From JABSOG01 sp965277695 (GTDB lineage Bacteria; Pseudomonadota; Gammaproteobacteria; Enterobacterales; Alteromonadaceae), in assembly GCA_965277695.1 (NCBI GenBank), contig CBDIDQ010000001.1:248001-312000 (forward strand): a stretch of DNA of 64,000 nucleotides, written 5' to 3'. Positions 1-8,299 of the stretch are shown here, in pieces. Positions within the stretch are counted from its first letter, which is position 1; every line of letters starts with the position of its first letter. Made by a program: the position numbers and the translations under genes. The notes beneath the pieces are model-generated. The model saw only the letters and a list, made by a program, of their open reading frames with translations. It did not search any database and was not told the DNA's origin.

Positions 1-969
1 TTGAGCGTTTAAACTACGGGTTGCACTGAGTACCTCGGTCCAGTCATCTTGTACGATGAGCATTTCAACCTCAACAATCGCCATTTCAAGGGCGGTGCCG
101 GTGGCGGACTTTTTGATTTTATTGCTTAACAGTCGCAACTCTTTGCGTTTGGGATCAATTTTACGGGCCTGATTGTACACATTCATCGCCGATGAAATTT
201 GCCCGTCGGCAACAAATTGCAATCCAGCCGCTATTTTGGCGTTAAAACGCTGATCTTTAATCGTCGCTTTAATGGTATCAATTCGACTGTTTAATGTTTG
301 TCGCAGCGGGTCTAAAGCCAACACTTTTTGTAACAATTGCGCTTCTCGTGGCAAATTATTTTCGACATTAGCCACCTTGCTTTGGGCCAATAACTGTGTA
401 ATTTTGGGTAATACGTCAAGACGACGTTTTAATGCCAGCGCATCGCTGTTGGTGGGTTTTATGGTCAAAGCCTCGGTGATATATAAACCCGCCCGGCGAT
501 TTTTGTCTTGTTCAAAATAACTGGTTGCTTGAGATAACGACTCGGTAAATGCCTGATCCCAATCATTGACTAACTGTTGAGTTTGCTGAGAAACCTCACT
601 TAACTGTTGTACGGCAACGGTATAATTGCCGACGCCAAACGCATCTAACGCCGCCTGCTTGGCATCAACCAATCGCATTACATTAACTTGATCCCAACTT
701 TTTAGCTCAGGATTGAGTAATTGCGGCTCAACTTGCTGCTCAAAACGTTGTAGATCGCGTTTGAATTGTGCCCGTGCCCGTTCATTTTCGGCAGCCGAAA
801 CCAGCGGAATTGTCGGCTGGGGTTCAACCACCGGCTCAGCAGAAAAGTGATTAATCCCGCCAATCGCCACTGTGAGCAACAGCAACATTGCCAGTCCAAA
901 TAGGCCGTATTGTAGACGCTTGCGTTGCTCGGCAACGGACGCATCTTTTAATTGTTGATCAAACGCCAC
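1..969 (-). CDS. Membrane-anchored protein of unknown function, 3' end outside window
   Basis: The frame stays open from a GTG at 969 to the window edge, so the C-terminus is missing. The predicted protein has a short charged N-terminus (VAFDQQLKDASVAEQRKR), one membrane helix near residues 20-42 (LFGLAMLLLLTVAIGG), then a mostly helical, Gln- and Lys-rich periplasmic part resembling TPR or coiled-coil scaffold proteins. An in-frame stop at 979-981 rules out a longer start, and no ATG lies nearby, so GTG is the likely start. It is the last of three co-directional genes, 71 bp after a lipoprotein, which suggests a shared envelope role. I do not recognise the family. The frame is supported by its unbroken length and lack of alternatives; the function is unknown. 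Confidence 0.7.
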   Translation of the reverse strand, partial: MAFDQQLKDASVAEQRKRLQYGLFGLAMLLLLTVAIGGINHFSAEPVVEPQPTIPLVSAAENERARAQFKRDLQRFEQQVEPQLLNPELKSWDQVNVMRLVDAKQAALDAFGVGNYTVAVQQLSEVSQQTQQLVNDWDQAFTESLSQATSYFEQDKNRRAGLYITEALTIKPTNSDALALKRRLDVLPKITQLLAQSKVANVENNLPREAQLLQKVLALDPLRQTLNSRIDTIKATIKDQRFNAKIAAGLQFVADGQISSAMNVYNQARKIDPKRKELRLLSNKIKKSATGTALEMAIVEVEMLIVQDDWTEVLSATRSLNAQ

Positions 970-1040
970 TATTTTTTCTCATCAAAGCCTGCTCTCGTCA
1001 AAACCTTTTCTCTTCACGACCTTTTCTCTTCACAATCAGG

Positions 1041-2327
1041 TTATAGGTCTTTTTCAGGGGTGTTTTCTAGCTCATAAATTCGCTGTAAATGGGCTTTCCA
1101 CTGAATGTATTGCTCTTGAGAGGTGCCTGTCAATTCAACAGATTTGTCTTCTAGCGTCATCACATGAGGGTCCACTTCTAAATCTAGTGATTCGCCCATT
1201 TCGTCGATAGTCGCACGATGCACTTTGGCTTCGTCGTTACTGCCAAAACTTTCTTTAATCATGTAAGCACCAGCGATTGCAACTGCCCCAGTAGCCACTT
1301 GAGACACCCCCGACAGGTCATGTTTGGCGTTAACTGCTGCCAATACAATCGCCGCCCCGCCGATCAACCCGGCCAATATAGTTTTATTTTCAGCTTCACG
1401 GGCAGCAACAATGGCTGGCAGGGTATTTTCTTGCCATTTGTGATAACTAGCATCGGTTTTTACTGCAAAACCTTCATATTGGGTTTGTAGCCTGTCAATA
1501 AATAATTGCTCCTGAATACGCAAAGGTTCAATTCGGCTCATCATTGGATCATTCTTGCTTGGTAAGCTATTTAGCGTGACATAACCTTTGCGATCGGTCG
1601 ACAGATGCTTAGAAAAGGTTTCAGGTGAGAAGCTTTGGGCAAAACGGATATCAGTGATTTGCTTGATATTGTTTTTTTCTTGCTCTTTTTTACCCGTCAA
1701 CATGTTGAAAATATGGTCGGCAATATCTACAAAGATCGGCTCATAAGGGTCGTTAACTTTGGTCTTTTTATCGCGGAAAAAACCTTCGCTAACCCGGTGT
1801 TCAAAGCTTTCTTTATCCCAGCGACGGCCAGTAATATCCACCAGTTCAATGGTAATTTTAACGTCTTCGCTGTTAGATTCGTCGATATGACCCAAAACAT
1901 ACAAGTCTGCGGTAGCTTGCGGGCTCGGTACCACGCTGATATTGCCAAAAGCCTTGGTGTTTTCCAACGCTCTTTTGGTCATCAAGGCAAAACGGTTGGC
2001 TTCGGCACGGCGTAATTGTGGCCAGATACTTTTATCTTTTAGCTCGTCGAAGTCCTCAGGAATACCGGGATTGAAGATTGGAATAGCAACGTCAAGGTAA
2101 ATTTCTGAGTTATACTCATATTGTTTTTTGGTATCGCCTAACGCTTTGGTCGCAGTTGGACCTACTGATGGCCCAACGGCAACTTGGCTTTTACCGGTTG
2201 ACTGACAACCCGCCAGCACCAAAGTCGCTCCGAGCAGTGCAACACCGACCAATCGGGTGCAGCTTGCTGACGCAGTTACTGACATATTCGTCAGCGTTGT
2301 CAGGGTTGAGTGAAATTGACTTTTCAT
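1041..2327 (-). CDS. Predicted outer-membrane lipoprotein of unknown function
   Basis: The 428-residue protein begins with a lipoprotein signal peptide: a hydrophobic stretch at about residues 25-40 ends in the lipobox LAGC, with Cys near residue 41 and Gln after it, which favours the outer membrane. A middle region with alternating strands contains a motif like those of envelope proteins that test for regulated partners (DLYVLGHIDESNSEDVKI). A hydrophobic glycine-rich segment near residues 325-365 (AGLIGGAAIVLAAVNA) could be a membrane hairpin. The start at 2327 has a good ribosome site (AGGAAG, 7 bases upstream). It sits 30 bp downstream of a secreted Gly-rich protein and 71 bp upstream of a membrane protein, so the three are probably one operon. 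I cannot assign a reaction. Confidence 0.8.
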   Translation of the reverse strand: MKSQFHSTLTTLTNMSVTASASCTRLVGVALLGATLVLAGCQSTGKSQVAVGPSVGPTATKALGDTKKQYEYNSEIYLDVAIPIFNPGIPEDFDELKDKSIWPQLRRAEANRFALMTKRALENTKAFGNISVVPSPQATADLYVLGHIDESNSEDVKITIELVDITGRRWDKESFEHRVSEGFFRDKKTKVNDPYEPIFVDIADHIFNMLTGKKEQEKNNIKQITDIRFAQSFSPETFSKHLSTDRKGYVTLNSLPSKNDPMMSRIEPLRIQEQLFIDRLQTQYEGFAVKTDASYHKWQENTLPAIVAAREAENKTILAGLIGGAAIVLAAVNAKHDLSGVSQVATGAVAIAGAYMIKESFGSNDEAKVHRATIDEMGESLDLEVDPHVMTLEDKSVELTGTSQEQYIQWKAHLQRIYELENTPEKDL

Positions 2328-2357
2328 GCTTCTACTTCCTAATTCTCTTTTTACTGG

Positions 2358-2918
2358 CTATTTCTTTAGGTATTTTCGGTATAAATCCCACAATTTCTGC
2401 TTTTTAACCGGGTCTTGTTCTGCCATTGCCGCTGCGCGAATTTGTTGTTGTAACACCGAATCGTTATCCGCAGAGGGAATATCTTTAGGCACAGCACCGC
2501 TTTGCGATGTTTGTTGGTCGGGGTTTTGACTCACGGGGTTTTCAAAAGGTTCCAATGCATTTTCGGTGGTGCTTAAACCGCCATTTTCAGATCCAGTTTG
2601 TGCTTCTCCAGCAGAGCCAGCACCAGCGCCGCCGCCACCACCGCCGCCACCTGAATTATCTTCGGCAGCCACTTTTTGTACGCAGGCGTCATAACGGTCT
2701 ACAGAATCATAAAGCGCCTCATCAAGCTCGGCGACTTTCTCAGCTTGAGTCAGGGTATCATCCTCACTGCTATCAATCATAAATGCAGTGCAATCATCAG
2801 GCACACCGCCATATTGATCAGCATCACGGTTTTCATGAGCAGCAGCAACGCCAGTGAATGTCATGCACAATACCCCGCCCAAAAACCACCCCAAACCTGC
2901 ATTTTTTGACCGTTTCAT
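2358..2918 (-). CDS. Secreted Gly-rich hypothetical protein
   Basis: This 186-residue protein has a typical Sec signal peptide (residues 1-27, cleavage after GVAAA). An acidic region with two cysteines (PDDCTAF and YDACVQK) may form a disulfide. A run of eight or more glycines near residues 92-100 is followed by a Ser/Gln/Asn-rich linker and a basic helical tail ending LYRKYLKK. It is the promoter-proximal gene of a three-gene minus-strand run ending at the window edge. No catalytic motif is visible. It is probably an exported partner of the lipoprotein downstream; that is inference from gene order only. Confidence 0.7.
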   Translation of the reverse strand: MKRSKNAGLGWFLGGVLCMTFTGVAAAHENRDADQYGGVPDDCTAFMIDSSEDDTLTQAEKVAELDEALYDSVDRYDACVQKVAAEDNSGGGGGGGGAGAGSAGEAQTGSENGGLSTTENALEPFENPVSQNPDQQTSQSGAVPKDIPSADNDSVLQQQIRAAAMAEQDPVKKQKLWDLYRKYLKK

Positions 2919-3293
2919 CGACCAGCATCCATTTCAATAAAATGGCGGCCAATATGGCAAATTCAGGTAAAAAATGCAAGTTTGATGTGCAACAATTTAT
3001 TTCCAGCAAACAAAGCGAAATTGACGGTTAACGCTGTTACCGGGTCGAATGGACTTATCACGGTTACTGGAGCGCTTTGTTCTTTAAAAAAAGACTTATT
3101 ACCACGGAGGCACGGGGATACGGAGTAAGGTCAAAATCAAAAACAATTGTTACCTCTATTAATGCCTTGAGGTTTTTTGCTTTTCTCCGTGCCTCCGTGT
3201 CTCCGTGGTGAAAAAAAGAATAGAACACCACACCCCGAAGAAACGGCATTAACGCTTAACGCTTAACGCTATTACAAAGTACTAACCAGTAAT
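2919..3293. repeat. Gene-free stretch with imperfect 26-bp inverted repeat
   Basis: This interval holds no convincing gene. Its main structure is an inverted repeat with arms at 3100-3125 and 3185-3210 that match at about 21 of 26 positions and are built from CCACGGAGGCACGG-type units. Read as protein on the minus strand it gives the well-known spurious HHGDTEARR string, which marks a dispersed intergenic repeat in many bacterial genomes. A single related arm occurs at about 14398-14418, downstream of the GH1 gene. Three short direct repeats of TTAACGC follow at 3250-3272. The promoter of the minus-strand operon ending at 2358 should lie at the left end, but I cannot place it. Confidence 0.65.
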
Positions 3294-4235
3294 CTATGGC
3301 ACCCCGTGTCCTTTAGCGGCAACCCATACCCGATACCACTGTTCGTGGTTCAGTGATAATTCAAGGGAAGCCACTGCCGAACGGGTTCGCTCGATGTTGC
3401 CGCTGCCGAGAATTGGCAAAGGGTTTGAAGGTAATCGCATCACCCAAGCATAAATTACTTGGTCGATGGAGCTGGCACCGAGTTCTTCGGCTAACTCATT
3501 AAGGGTTCTGCCTAACTCGTTATCCTGATCTGCCAGTATTTTACCACCAGCCAAACAGGACCAAGCCATAGGTCGAACGTGCAGTTGTTGAGACTGATCT
3601 AAAGTGCCGTCTTCAGTGGCGTCAGTATGCAGCGGATTGATTTCGACCTGATTGGTTACCAACGGGCTATCAAGTCTTGATTGTAACAATAAGAACTGAG
3701 ATGGGGTAAAGTTAGACACACCAAAATGTTTTACTTTGCCGCTTTTTCGCAGCTCGGCAAACGCTTCGGCGACTTCATCGGCATCCATCAGTAAATCAGG
3801 ACGATGCAATAACAACACATCAAGGTGGTCGGTATTGAGTCGGGTTAACGATTGTTCTACTGAGGCGATAATTCGCCCTTTACCACTATTATAATGCGCG
3901 ACTAGGCGATCACTGGCGGCCGGATCTTTAAGATAAATATCGCATTTTGAGATAATTTCGAGTTTATCACGCAAACCCGGATTCCACTTTAATACTTCAC
4001 CAAATAAACTTTCACACGAAGGTTTGCCATAAACAGCGGCGTGATCGACAGTGGTAATGCCCATCTCGACATGTTGTTTAATAAAGGATAAACGTTGCTG
4101 GGAGTTCATATCCCACTCGGCCATTCGCCAATAACCCTGAATAATCCTTGATAATTCTGGCCCGCCGGGGGCCATCAATACTTTTTTAACTTGGCCATCA
4201 CGGGTAATCGGTATAATGGGGGTAACACTGGTCAT
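3294..4235 (-). CDS. Aldo/keto reductase, YdhF-like
   Basis: The 313-residue protein is a TIM-barrel oxidoreductase expected to reduce carbonyls with NADPH in the cytoplasm. The catalytic tetrad is visible in family order: Asp and Tyr in DHAAVYG, Lys in IISKCD and His in LLLHRPD. The motifs GKVKHFGVSNFTPSQ and NQVEINPLH are typical of the YdhF subgroup, and the length fits. The start at 4235 has an AGAGGCG ribosome site. It lies 22 bp downstream of glucokinase on the same strand, so it is probably read from the LacI-operator promoter upstream of glk and may act on a sugar-derived aldehyde. The natural substrate is unknown. Confidence 0.9.
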   Translation of the reverse strand: MTSVTPIIPITRDGQVKKVLMAPGGPELSRIIQGYWRMAEWDMNSQQRLSFIKQHVEMGITTVDHAAVYGKPSCESLFGEVLKWNPGLRDKLEIISKCDIYLKDPAASDRLVAHYNSGKGRIIASVEQSLTRLNTDHLDVLLLHRPDLLMDADEVAEAFAELRKSGKVKHFGVSNFTPSQFLLLQSRLDSPLVTNQVEINPLHTDATEDGTLDQSQQLHVRPMAWSCLAGGKILADQDNELGRTLNELAEELGASSIDQVIYAWVMRLPSNPLPILGSGNIERTRSAVASLELSLNHEQWYRVWVAAKGHGVP

Positions 4236-4257
4236 TATTTCGCCTCTATTCCATCTG

Positions 4258-5247
4258 TTAGTTGTTCAAATGATCATGCAACCAAGCTGCGGCTCCAATG
4301 AAGGCTGGTTGACGGTGAGTGATTAGTTTAACAGGAATTTCTTTAACCAGTTTGCGCATTTGGCCTTTATTCATAAAACGACCCAAAAACTGACTTTTGG
4401 CAATATGAGGCTGAATTTGCGGTAAGATACCACCACCAAGAAAAACCCCGCCTCTGGCACCAAATATCAAGGCTAAATCGCCACAATAACTGCCCAATAA
4501 ACCCAAAAAGCTGTCAAATGCCGCCACACACAAGGGATCGCTATTATTCAGCGCCTGTTGAGTCACTTCATCCGGGGCATAACCCTTATCTGGCAACTCT
4601 TGCAGTTTGGCGTAACAGCGATACAAATTAACCAACCCTCGACCACATAACAAATCTTCGGCAGAAATATGTTGTTGTGTCTGTTTAAGCAATTTAAAGA
4701 TTTCAAACTCGGCATCACTACTTGGTGCAACCGTAATATGACCACCTTCTGATGCAATCGGATGATAACCACTACTAGTGTGAACCAATGCAGCAACCCC
4801 TAAACCAGTGCCCGGCCCAATCACGACTTTAGCGCCATTGACTTCATCAACTCCACCTTTTACGCTGAACAAGCTACTCTCAGCCAGATGCGGCACGCCA
4901 TAAGCCAACGCGGCAAAATCATTCATCACCAATAAACAGTTAAATCCATAGCGTTTTTTCAGCTGAGTGATAGAGAATTTCCACTGTAAATTGGTCAGCT
5001 CAACGATATCGTCATTTACTGGCCCCGCCAGCGCAATACAGGCATTTCTTGGTCGCTCGCCAGTGATGGTTTCAAGATAGGTTTCTAGCGATAACGAAAA
5101 GCTATCATAATTGGCCGACAAAAATACCCGGCTCTGATTAATTTCAAACTCCCCTGTTTTGGCATCAAAGCCAGTCACCAAGGCATAACGGGTATGTGTG
5201 CCACCAATATCGGCAACCAAATATGGAAAACGGCTTTGTGTACTCAT
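4258..5247 (-). CDS. glk: Glucokinase, ROK-independent Glk family
   Basis: It phosphorylates intracellular glucose to glucose 6-phosphate with ATP. Family motifs are present in order: the N-terminal phosphate loop DIGGTHTRYAL, NDFAALAYG, the nucleotide motif GPGTGLGVA and the sugar-binding SEGGHITVAPS. The length of 329 residues is usual for bacterial Glk. I place the start at the ATG at 5247, which has AGGGGAT six bases upstream, rather than the adjacent TTG at 5250. A sigma70-like promoter and a perfect LacI-type operator lie just upstream. The same operator controls the beta-glucoside genes at 8853-16870, so this enzyme should act on glucose released there. Confidence 0.95.
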   Translation of the reverse strand: MSTQSRFPYLVADIGGTHTRYALVTGFDAKTGEFEINQSRVFLSANYDSFSLSLETYLETITGERPRNACIALAGPVNDDIVELTNLQWKFSITQLKKRYGFNCLLVMNDFAALAYGVPHLAESSLFSVKGGVDEVNGAKVVIGPGTGLGVAALVHTSSGYHPIASEGGHITVAPSSDAEFEIFKLLKQTQQHISAEDLLCGRGLVNLYRCYAKLQELPDKGYAPDEVTQQALNNSDPLCVAAFDSFLGLLGSYCGDLALIFGARGGVFLGGGILPQIQPHIAKSQFLGRFMNKGQMRKLVKEIPVKLITHRQPAFIGAAAWLHDHLNN

Positions 5248-5291
5248 CAATTATCCCCTGCTGTAGTTATTTATTACCAATGAAATGCAAT

Positions 5292-5321
5292 AATATAATG
5301 TGCTGGAGGGCAGGCTGTCAA
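5292..5321 (-). promoter_or_regulatory. Predicted sigma70 promoter of glk
   Basis: On the minus strand TTGACA at 5321-5316 is followed after 18 bases by TATATT at 5297-5292, about 45 bases before the glk start. The -35 box is a perfect consensus. The operator palindrome lies immediately upstream of it. Confidence 0.6.
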
Positions 5322-5327
5322 GGCAGC

Positions 5328-5345
5328 AATGTAAGCGCTTACATT
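5328..5345. promoter_or_regulatory. LacI-family operator upstream of glk
   Basis: AATGTAAGCGCTTACATT is a perfect 18-bp palindrome with the central CG of LacI-family sites. The core TGTAAGCGCTTACA is identical to the site at 12949-12962 and one mismatch from the site at 12881-12894. The local LacI regulator at 15872 is the obvious candidate to bind it. Its place upstream of the -35 box could mean repression by blocking polymerase or action on the plus-strand gene at 5428. Confidence 0.8.
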
Positions 5346-5427
5346 ATTATTTTTCCTAAACCCATCTATACTTGCGCTAAACCCAACCTTGAACCAAAAC
5401 TAATATCAACCTTCGAAGGAAAAAACA

Positions 5428-5901
5428 ATGAGACCAGGCCACCAAACAGACAGCAAGGGTAACGAGCCGATAAATGCCGTTCACCCGTCCGTCATCTCTG
5501 CCCATCTTCGGGCGCTAGATGTAGAATTAATTGTTAAAGCCAATAAAGATTTGAGTTACCCGCTTTCAAGCCCGCACAATAACGGCCTTCATGTCATCGT
5601 ACAAGATAAAAAAGCCGCTGTGATCACCCAGTTCAATACCGCTGATGTCGAGTCTGAAACCGAGCTTATCGCCGCCGTTAATGACTTTTTCAACAGTAAT
5701 GATCAATACGTGATGATCACCTCAGCCAGTGTCGGTGATACTTTTGCCTATAACACCACAGTCTATAACCAAACAGCCATCGACAATAAAAGCTATGACT
5801 GTTGGGATGAGGACTTAGAAACACTGGAAGACCACGCTGATCAGGTGGTCTCAGTAACGTTAAATGATGAACTACGTTGGCAGGTGATGGAGAAGCACTG
5901 A
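5428..5901 (+). CDS. Hypothetical protein, 157 residues
   Basis: I do not recognise this family. The protein is soluble and acidic with no signal peptide or membrane helix. It has a helical N-terminus (HPSVISAHLRALDVELIV), a central alternating strand and helix region, and an acidic tail with one Cys (SYDCWDEDLETLEDHADQ). AAGGA sits 8 bases before the ATG, and a hairpin terminator overlaps the stop codon, both of which support a real short transcript. It is divergent from glk, with the LacI-type operator between them, so it could share that control. It has no obvious link to sugar metabolism. Confidence 0.7.
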   Translation: MRPGHQTDSKGNEPINAVHPSVISAHLRALDVELIVKANKDLSYPLSSPHNNGLHVIVQDKKAAVITQFNTADVESETELIAAVNDFFNSNDQYVMITSASVGDTFAYNTTVYNQTAIDNKSYDCWDEDLETLEDHADQVVSVTLNDELRWQVMEKH

Positions 5902-5913
5902 AAACAGTGCTTC
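5892..5913 (+). terminator. Hairpin overlapping the stop of the 5428 gene
   Basis: GAAGCACTG and CAGTGCTTC form a perfect 9-bp stem around an AAAA loop. The stop codon TGA is inside the left arm. A pyrimidine-rich stretch ATTCTCTTTATT follows instead of a pure T run, so strength is uncertain. The gene at 5952 converges on it. Confidence 0.55.
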
Positions 5914-5930
5914 ATTCTCTTTATTACTTA

Positions 5931-5965
5931 TTACCTATTACCTGTTACCTGTTACCTGTTACCTC
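5931..5965. repeat. Heptanucleotide tandem repeat (TTACCTG)
   Basis: Five consecutive heptads TTACCTA, TTACCTG x3 and TTACCTC run through the end of the minus-strand GlyGly-CTERM gene. The stop codon (TTA on plus, 5952-5954) and the last residues GGNR are coded by the repeat. Seven is not a multiple of three, so a copy change would shift the last codons and move the stop. Confidence 0.8.
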
Positions 5966-7274
5966 CGCTGGATCGGATTAACCGCACCAGTCCTAACATC
6001 AACAACAAATAATACGACAACGAACCACCGGATGAACCCGAAGAAGTTGTCGGCGCTGGAGTCGGTGTTGTTGGTGCAGGTGTTGTTGGTGTTGGTGTTG
6101 GTGTTGGTGTTGTTGGTGTTGTAACTACCATCACTTCAATCGCAAACTCCGCCAAACTAGCCGTCGCATCATGGCTATCAGTGACCGAGATCACCATGCT
6201 GGTGTAAGTGCCAACATCAGCCTCTGTAGGTATACCCGTTAACGCCCCTGTAGCACTGTCAAAGGTAGCCCAAGCAGGTTTATTGGTAATACTAAAGGTT
6301 AATATATCACCGACATCTTGATCGGTAGCCATTGGTGTAAAGCTATAAGCAGCATCTTGATCAACCGTCGCCGCTGGTGTGCCAGAAATAACAGGTGCAT
6401 GATTGTTGAACACAGTAACAACCGCAGACTCGCCAGACAAAGACAAATTGCCCGCCGTATCCGTCGCAGCTCCCTCGGCAATCAGCAGCGAAAACTCGCC
6501 GTTACCCGCAATACTGCTGACAATAACCGTCGGTGTCGCTGTATCGCCATTAGCCACAGACACCACACCAGTAACATCATTGGTTGTCACTAGAGTAACC
6601 ATTTCAGCCGTCAGGCTAACCGTATCGGCATCAGTAAACGTCAGGTTAAAAGAAACCGGTCCACTGGCAGTTTGACTCTCAGAAGGTGCGTCGATCACCA
6701 AAATTGGCGATATCGCATCAGCAATAACAACCTCAGTCATCCATTCAAGGAGACCATCACTATTGAACATCACTAATTTTACCAGTGGCTTAAAATCGAT
6801 TGGTGAATAAAAGTGCGCTGCGACTAACAGCTGATAACCGCTGTCACCTTCAATCAGGGTTAATGTTGAAATTTGCTCGATATTTTCAACTATTAAAGTT
6901 TGTAAGCCGTTATCGCCAAACATCCAATCTAAACGACCATCGGGCAAATAACGCAAGATTGACAATTGAGAGTCACCCATAGCAGCAACAATCATGTTTT
7001 TTTGCGGGTCAAATACCACATTGACATTTTTGAGCGCATAGCCAAGGTCGGTGCTCAACTTGCCACTATCCATACTGGCTAACATACCGTCAATGATTTG
7101 CCTGTTTGGCAACATCGCACTGATTGGGGCAACCCCAGTACCATATTGACTAAAACTTTTATCGAACATGGCTGGGGTAGCGAAATTACCCGCTTGTGCG
7201 GTTAATACCGAGGCAAAAACCAAACCGCTCAAGCCTTGAATGGCAACTTTTGTTTTTTTCATTACAGTTTTCAT
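5952..7274 (-). CDS. Secreted putative-Ig repeat protein with GlyGly-CTERM tail
   Basis: The product (440 residues from this start) has a Sec signal peptide, MKTVMKKTKVAIQGLSGL to TAQA. Next comes a region with beta-propeller-like strands (LPDGRLDWMFGDNG), a bacterial Ig-like domain (TDADTVSLTAEMVTLV), and a cadherin-like putative Ig domain (SITNKPAWATFDSATGAL). A Thr-Pro linker of about 30 residues leads to the tail SSGSSGGSLSYYLLLMLG followed by basic residues. That tail fits the GlyGly-CTERM signal, which is processed by rhombosortase and linked to type II secretion. GGGAGA precedes the ATG at 7274; the frame extends to 7328 without a better start. It is probably displayed on or released from the cell surface. 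Ligand unknown. Confidence 0.85.
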   Translation of the reverse strand: MKTVMKKTKVAIQGLSGLVFASVLTAQAGNFATPAMFDKSFSQYGTGVAPISAMLPNRQIIDGMLASMDSGKLSTDLGYALKNVNVVFDPQKNMIVAAMGDSQLSILRYLPDGRLDWMFGDNGLQTLIVENIEQISTLTLIEGDSGYQLLVAAHFYSPIDFKPLVKLVMFNSDGLLEWMTEVVIADAISPILVIDAPSESQTASGPVSFNLTFTDADTVSLTAEMVTLVTTNDVTGVVSVANGDTATPTVIVSSIAGNGEFSLLIAEGAATDTAGNLSLSGESAVVTVFNNHAPVISGTPAATVDQDAAYSFTPMATDQDVGDILTFSITNKPAWATFDSATGALTGIPTEADVGTYTSMVISVTDSHDATASLAEFAIEVMVVTTPTTPTPTPTPTTPAPTTPTPAPTTSSGSSGGSLSYYLLLMLGLVRLIRSSGGNR

Positions 7275-7455
7275 GACATCTCCCTTTTTATTATCATTTA
7301 CTATTAATACGGGTAAAAAGTCTCTCAAACATTATGGACGGCTACTGTTTATTTACAAGTTTATAATAGAGGTAATGTGACAATACTGGTGTTGACTATG
7401 TTTTTATCAACAGGCATGGTTCACAAGGTAATTAAAAATACAACAGGTTTAACCA

Positions 7456-7851
7456 ATGAGAAAACTATTCATATTAATTTTAACTGGTTTAGCTTTATTG
7501 CAATGGACCAGTATTGCCGAAGCGATGACGCTAAAACAGGCATATCAAAACCATCAAAGTAACGTTCAGATTAAAGGCAAAGGCACGGTTGTTCGTCTGT
7601 TAAAAGATGATAATAAAGGTTCTCGCCACCAAAAGTTTATTCTAAAATTGCCATCGGGTCTGACCATTTTAATCGCTCATAATATTGATCTTGCACCGAG
7701 AATTAATGCCATTGCGAAAGGTGACACGGTTCAATTTTATGGCGAGTACGAATGGAACAAAAAAGGCGGTGTTATCCATTGGACACATCGGGATCCAAAT
7801 AAACGTCATCAGCATGGTTGGTTAAAACACAAGGGTAAAACCTATCAATAA
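7456..7851 (+). CDS. DUF3465 family secreted protein
   Basis: The 131-residue protein has a signal peptide (MRKLFILILTGLALLQW to SIAEA) and a small OB-like beta-barrel region. Motifs recalled for DUF3465 are KGKGTVVRLLKDDNKG, RHQKFILKLPSG and GEYEWNKKGGVIHWTHRDP. It is probably a periplasmic nucleic-acid-binding-like or structural protein; no activity is established to my knowledge. It stands 34 bp before a GFA-family gene on the same strand. Family assignment is by recall of the conserved WTHRDP and HGWLKHKGK tail motifs. Confidence 0.8.
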   Translation: MRKLFILILTGLALLQWTSIAEAMTLKQAYQNHQSNVQIKGKGTVVRLLKDDNKGSRHQKFILKLPSGLTILIAHNIDLAPRINAIAKGDTVQFYGEYEWNKKGGVIHWTHRDPNKRHQHGWLKHKGKTYQ

Positions 7852-7885
7852 CTTATCGAACACATCTTCAAAATAGGGCTTTAAC

Positions 7886-8299
7886 ATGGCAATAACTGGT
7901 GAATGTTTTTGTGGTGAGATCAAATATCAAATTAAGGGTAAGCTGCGTGATGCCAGATCGTGCCATTGCTCTCGTTGTCGTAAAGCCTTTAGCGCTCAAG
8001 CATCGGCTTATGCGTTGGTCGATGCTCAAGAATTTGAATGGCTAGCAGGTGAAGCGCTGCTGACCTCTTACAGCAGTAAACAAGGTTTTGGGCTACAGTT
8101 TTGTCGTCAATGTGGTTCAACACTTTGCGGCACTTTTAACGGTGTAGTTCATGGGGTCACATTAGGCTGCTTAAATGGTCAACCAGAGGTTGAAATTGGC
8201 CAACATATTTATGTCGGTTCCAAAGCGAACTGGGAAATCATGCCTGAGAGTTCTCAGCGCACAATTCAATATATCGAAGGAGCACCAGAAAATGCTTAA
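7886..8299 (+). CDS. GFA/CENP-V family zinc protein
   Basis: This 137-residue protein has the GFA fold's zinc ligands: GECFCGEI, SCHCSRCRK and LQFCRQCGSTLCG. The founding member of the family was proposed to help glutathione react with formaldehyde. Most paralogues, probably including this one, have no proven substrate. The length is usual. It overlaps the next gene (a cupin) by 8 bases, so the two are translationally coupled and may share a role in handling small reactive molecules. Confidence 0.88.
   Translation: MAITGECFCGEIKYQIKGKLRDARSCHCSRCRKAFSAQASAYALVDAQEFEWLAGEALLTSYSSKQGFGLQFCRQCGSTLCGTFNGVVHGVTLGCLNGQPEVEIGQHIYVGSKANWEIMPESSQRTIQYIEGAPENA

Noticed and set aside
3064..3249. Open frame giving HHGDTEARR
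   Set aside because: The frame is made by the inverted repeat; this string is a known artefact of a dispersed non-coding repeat.
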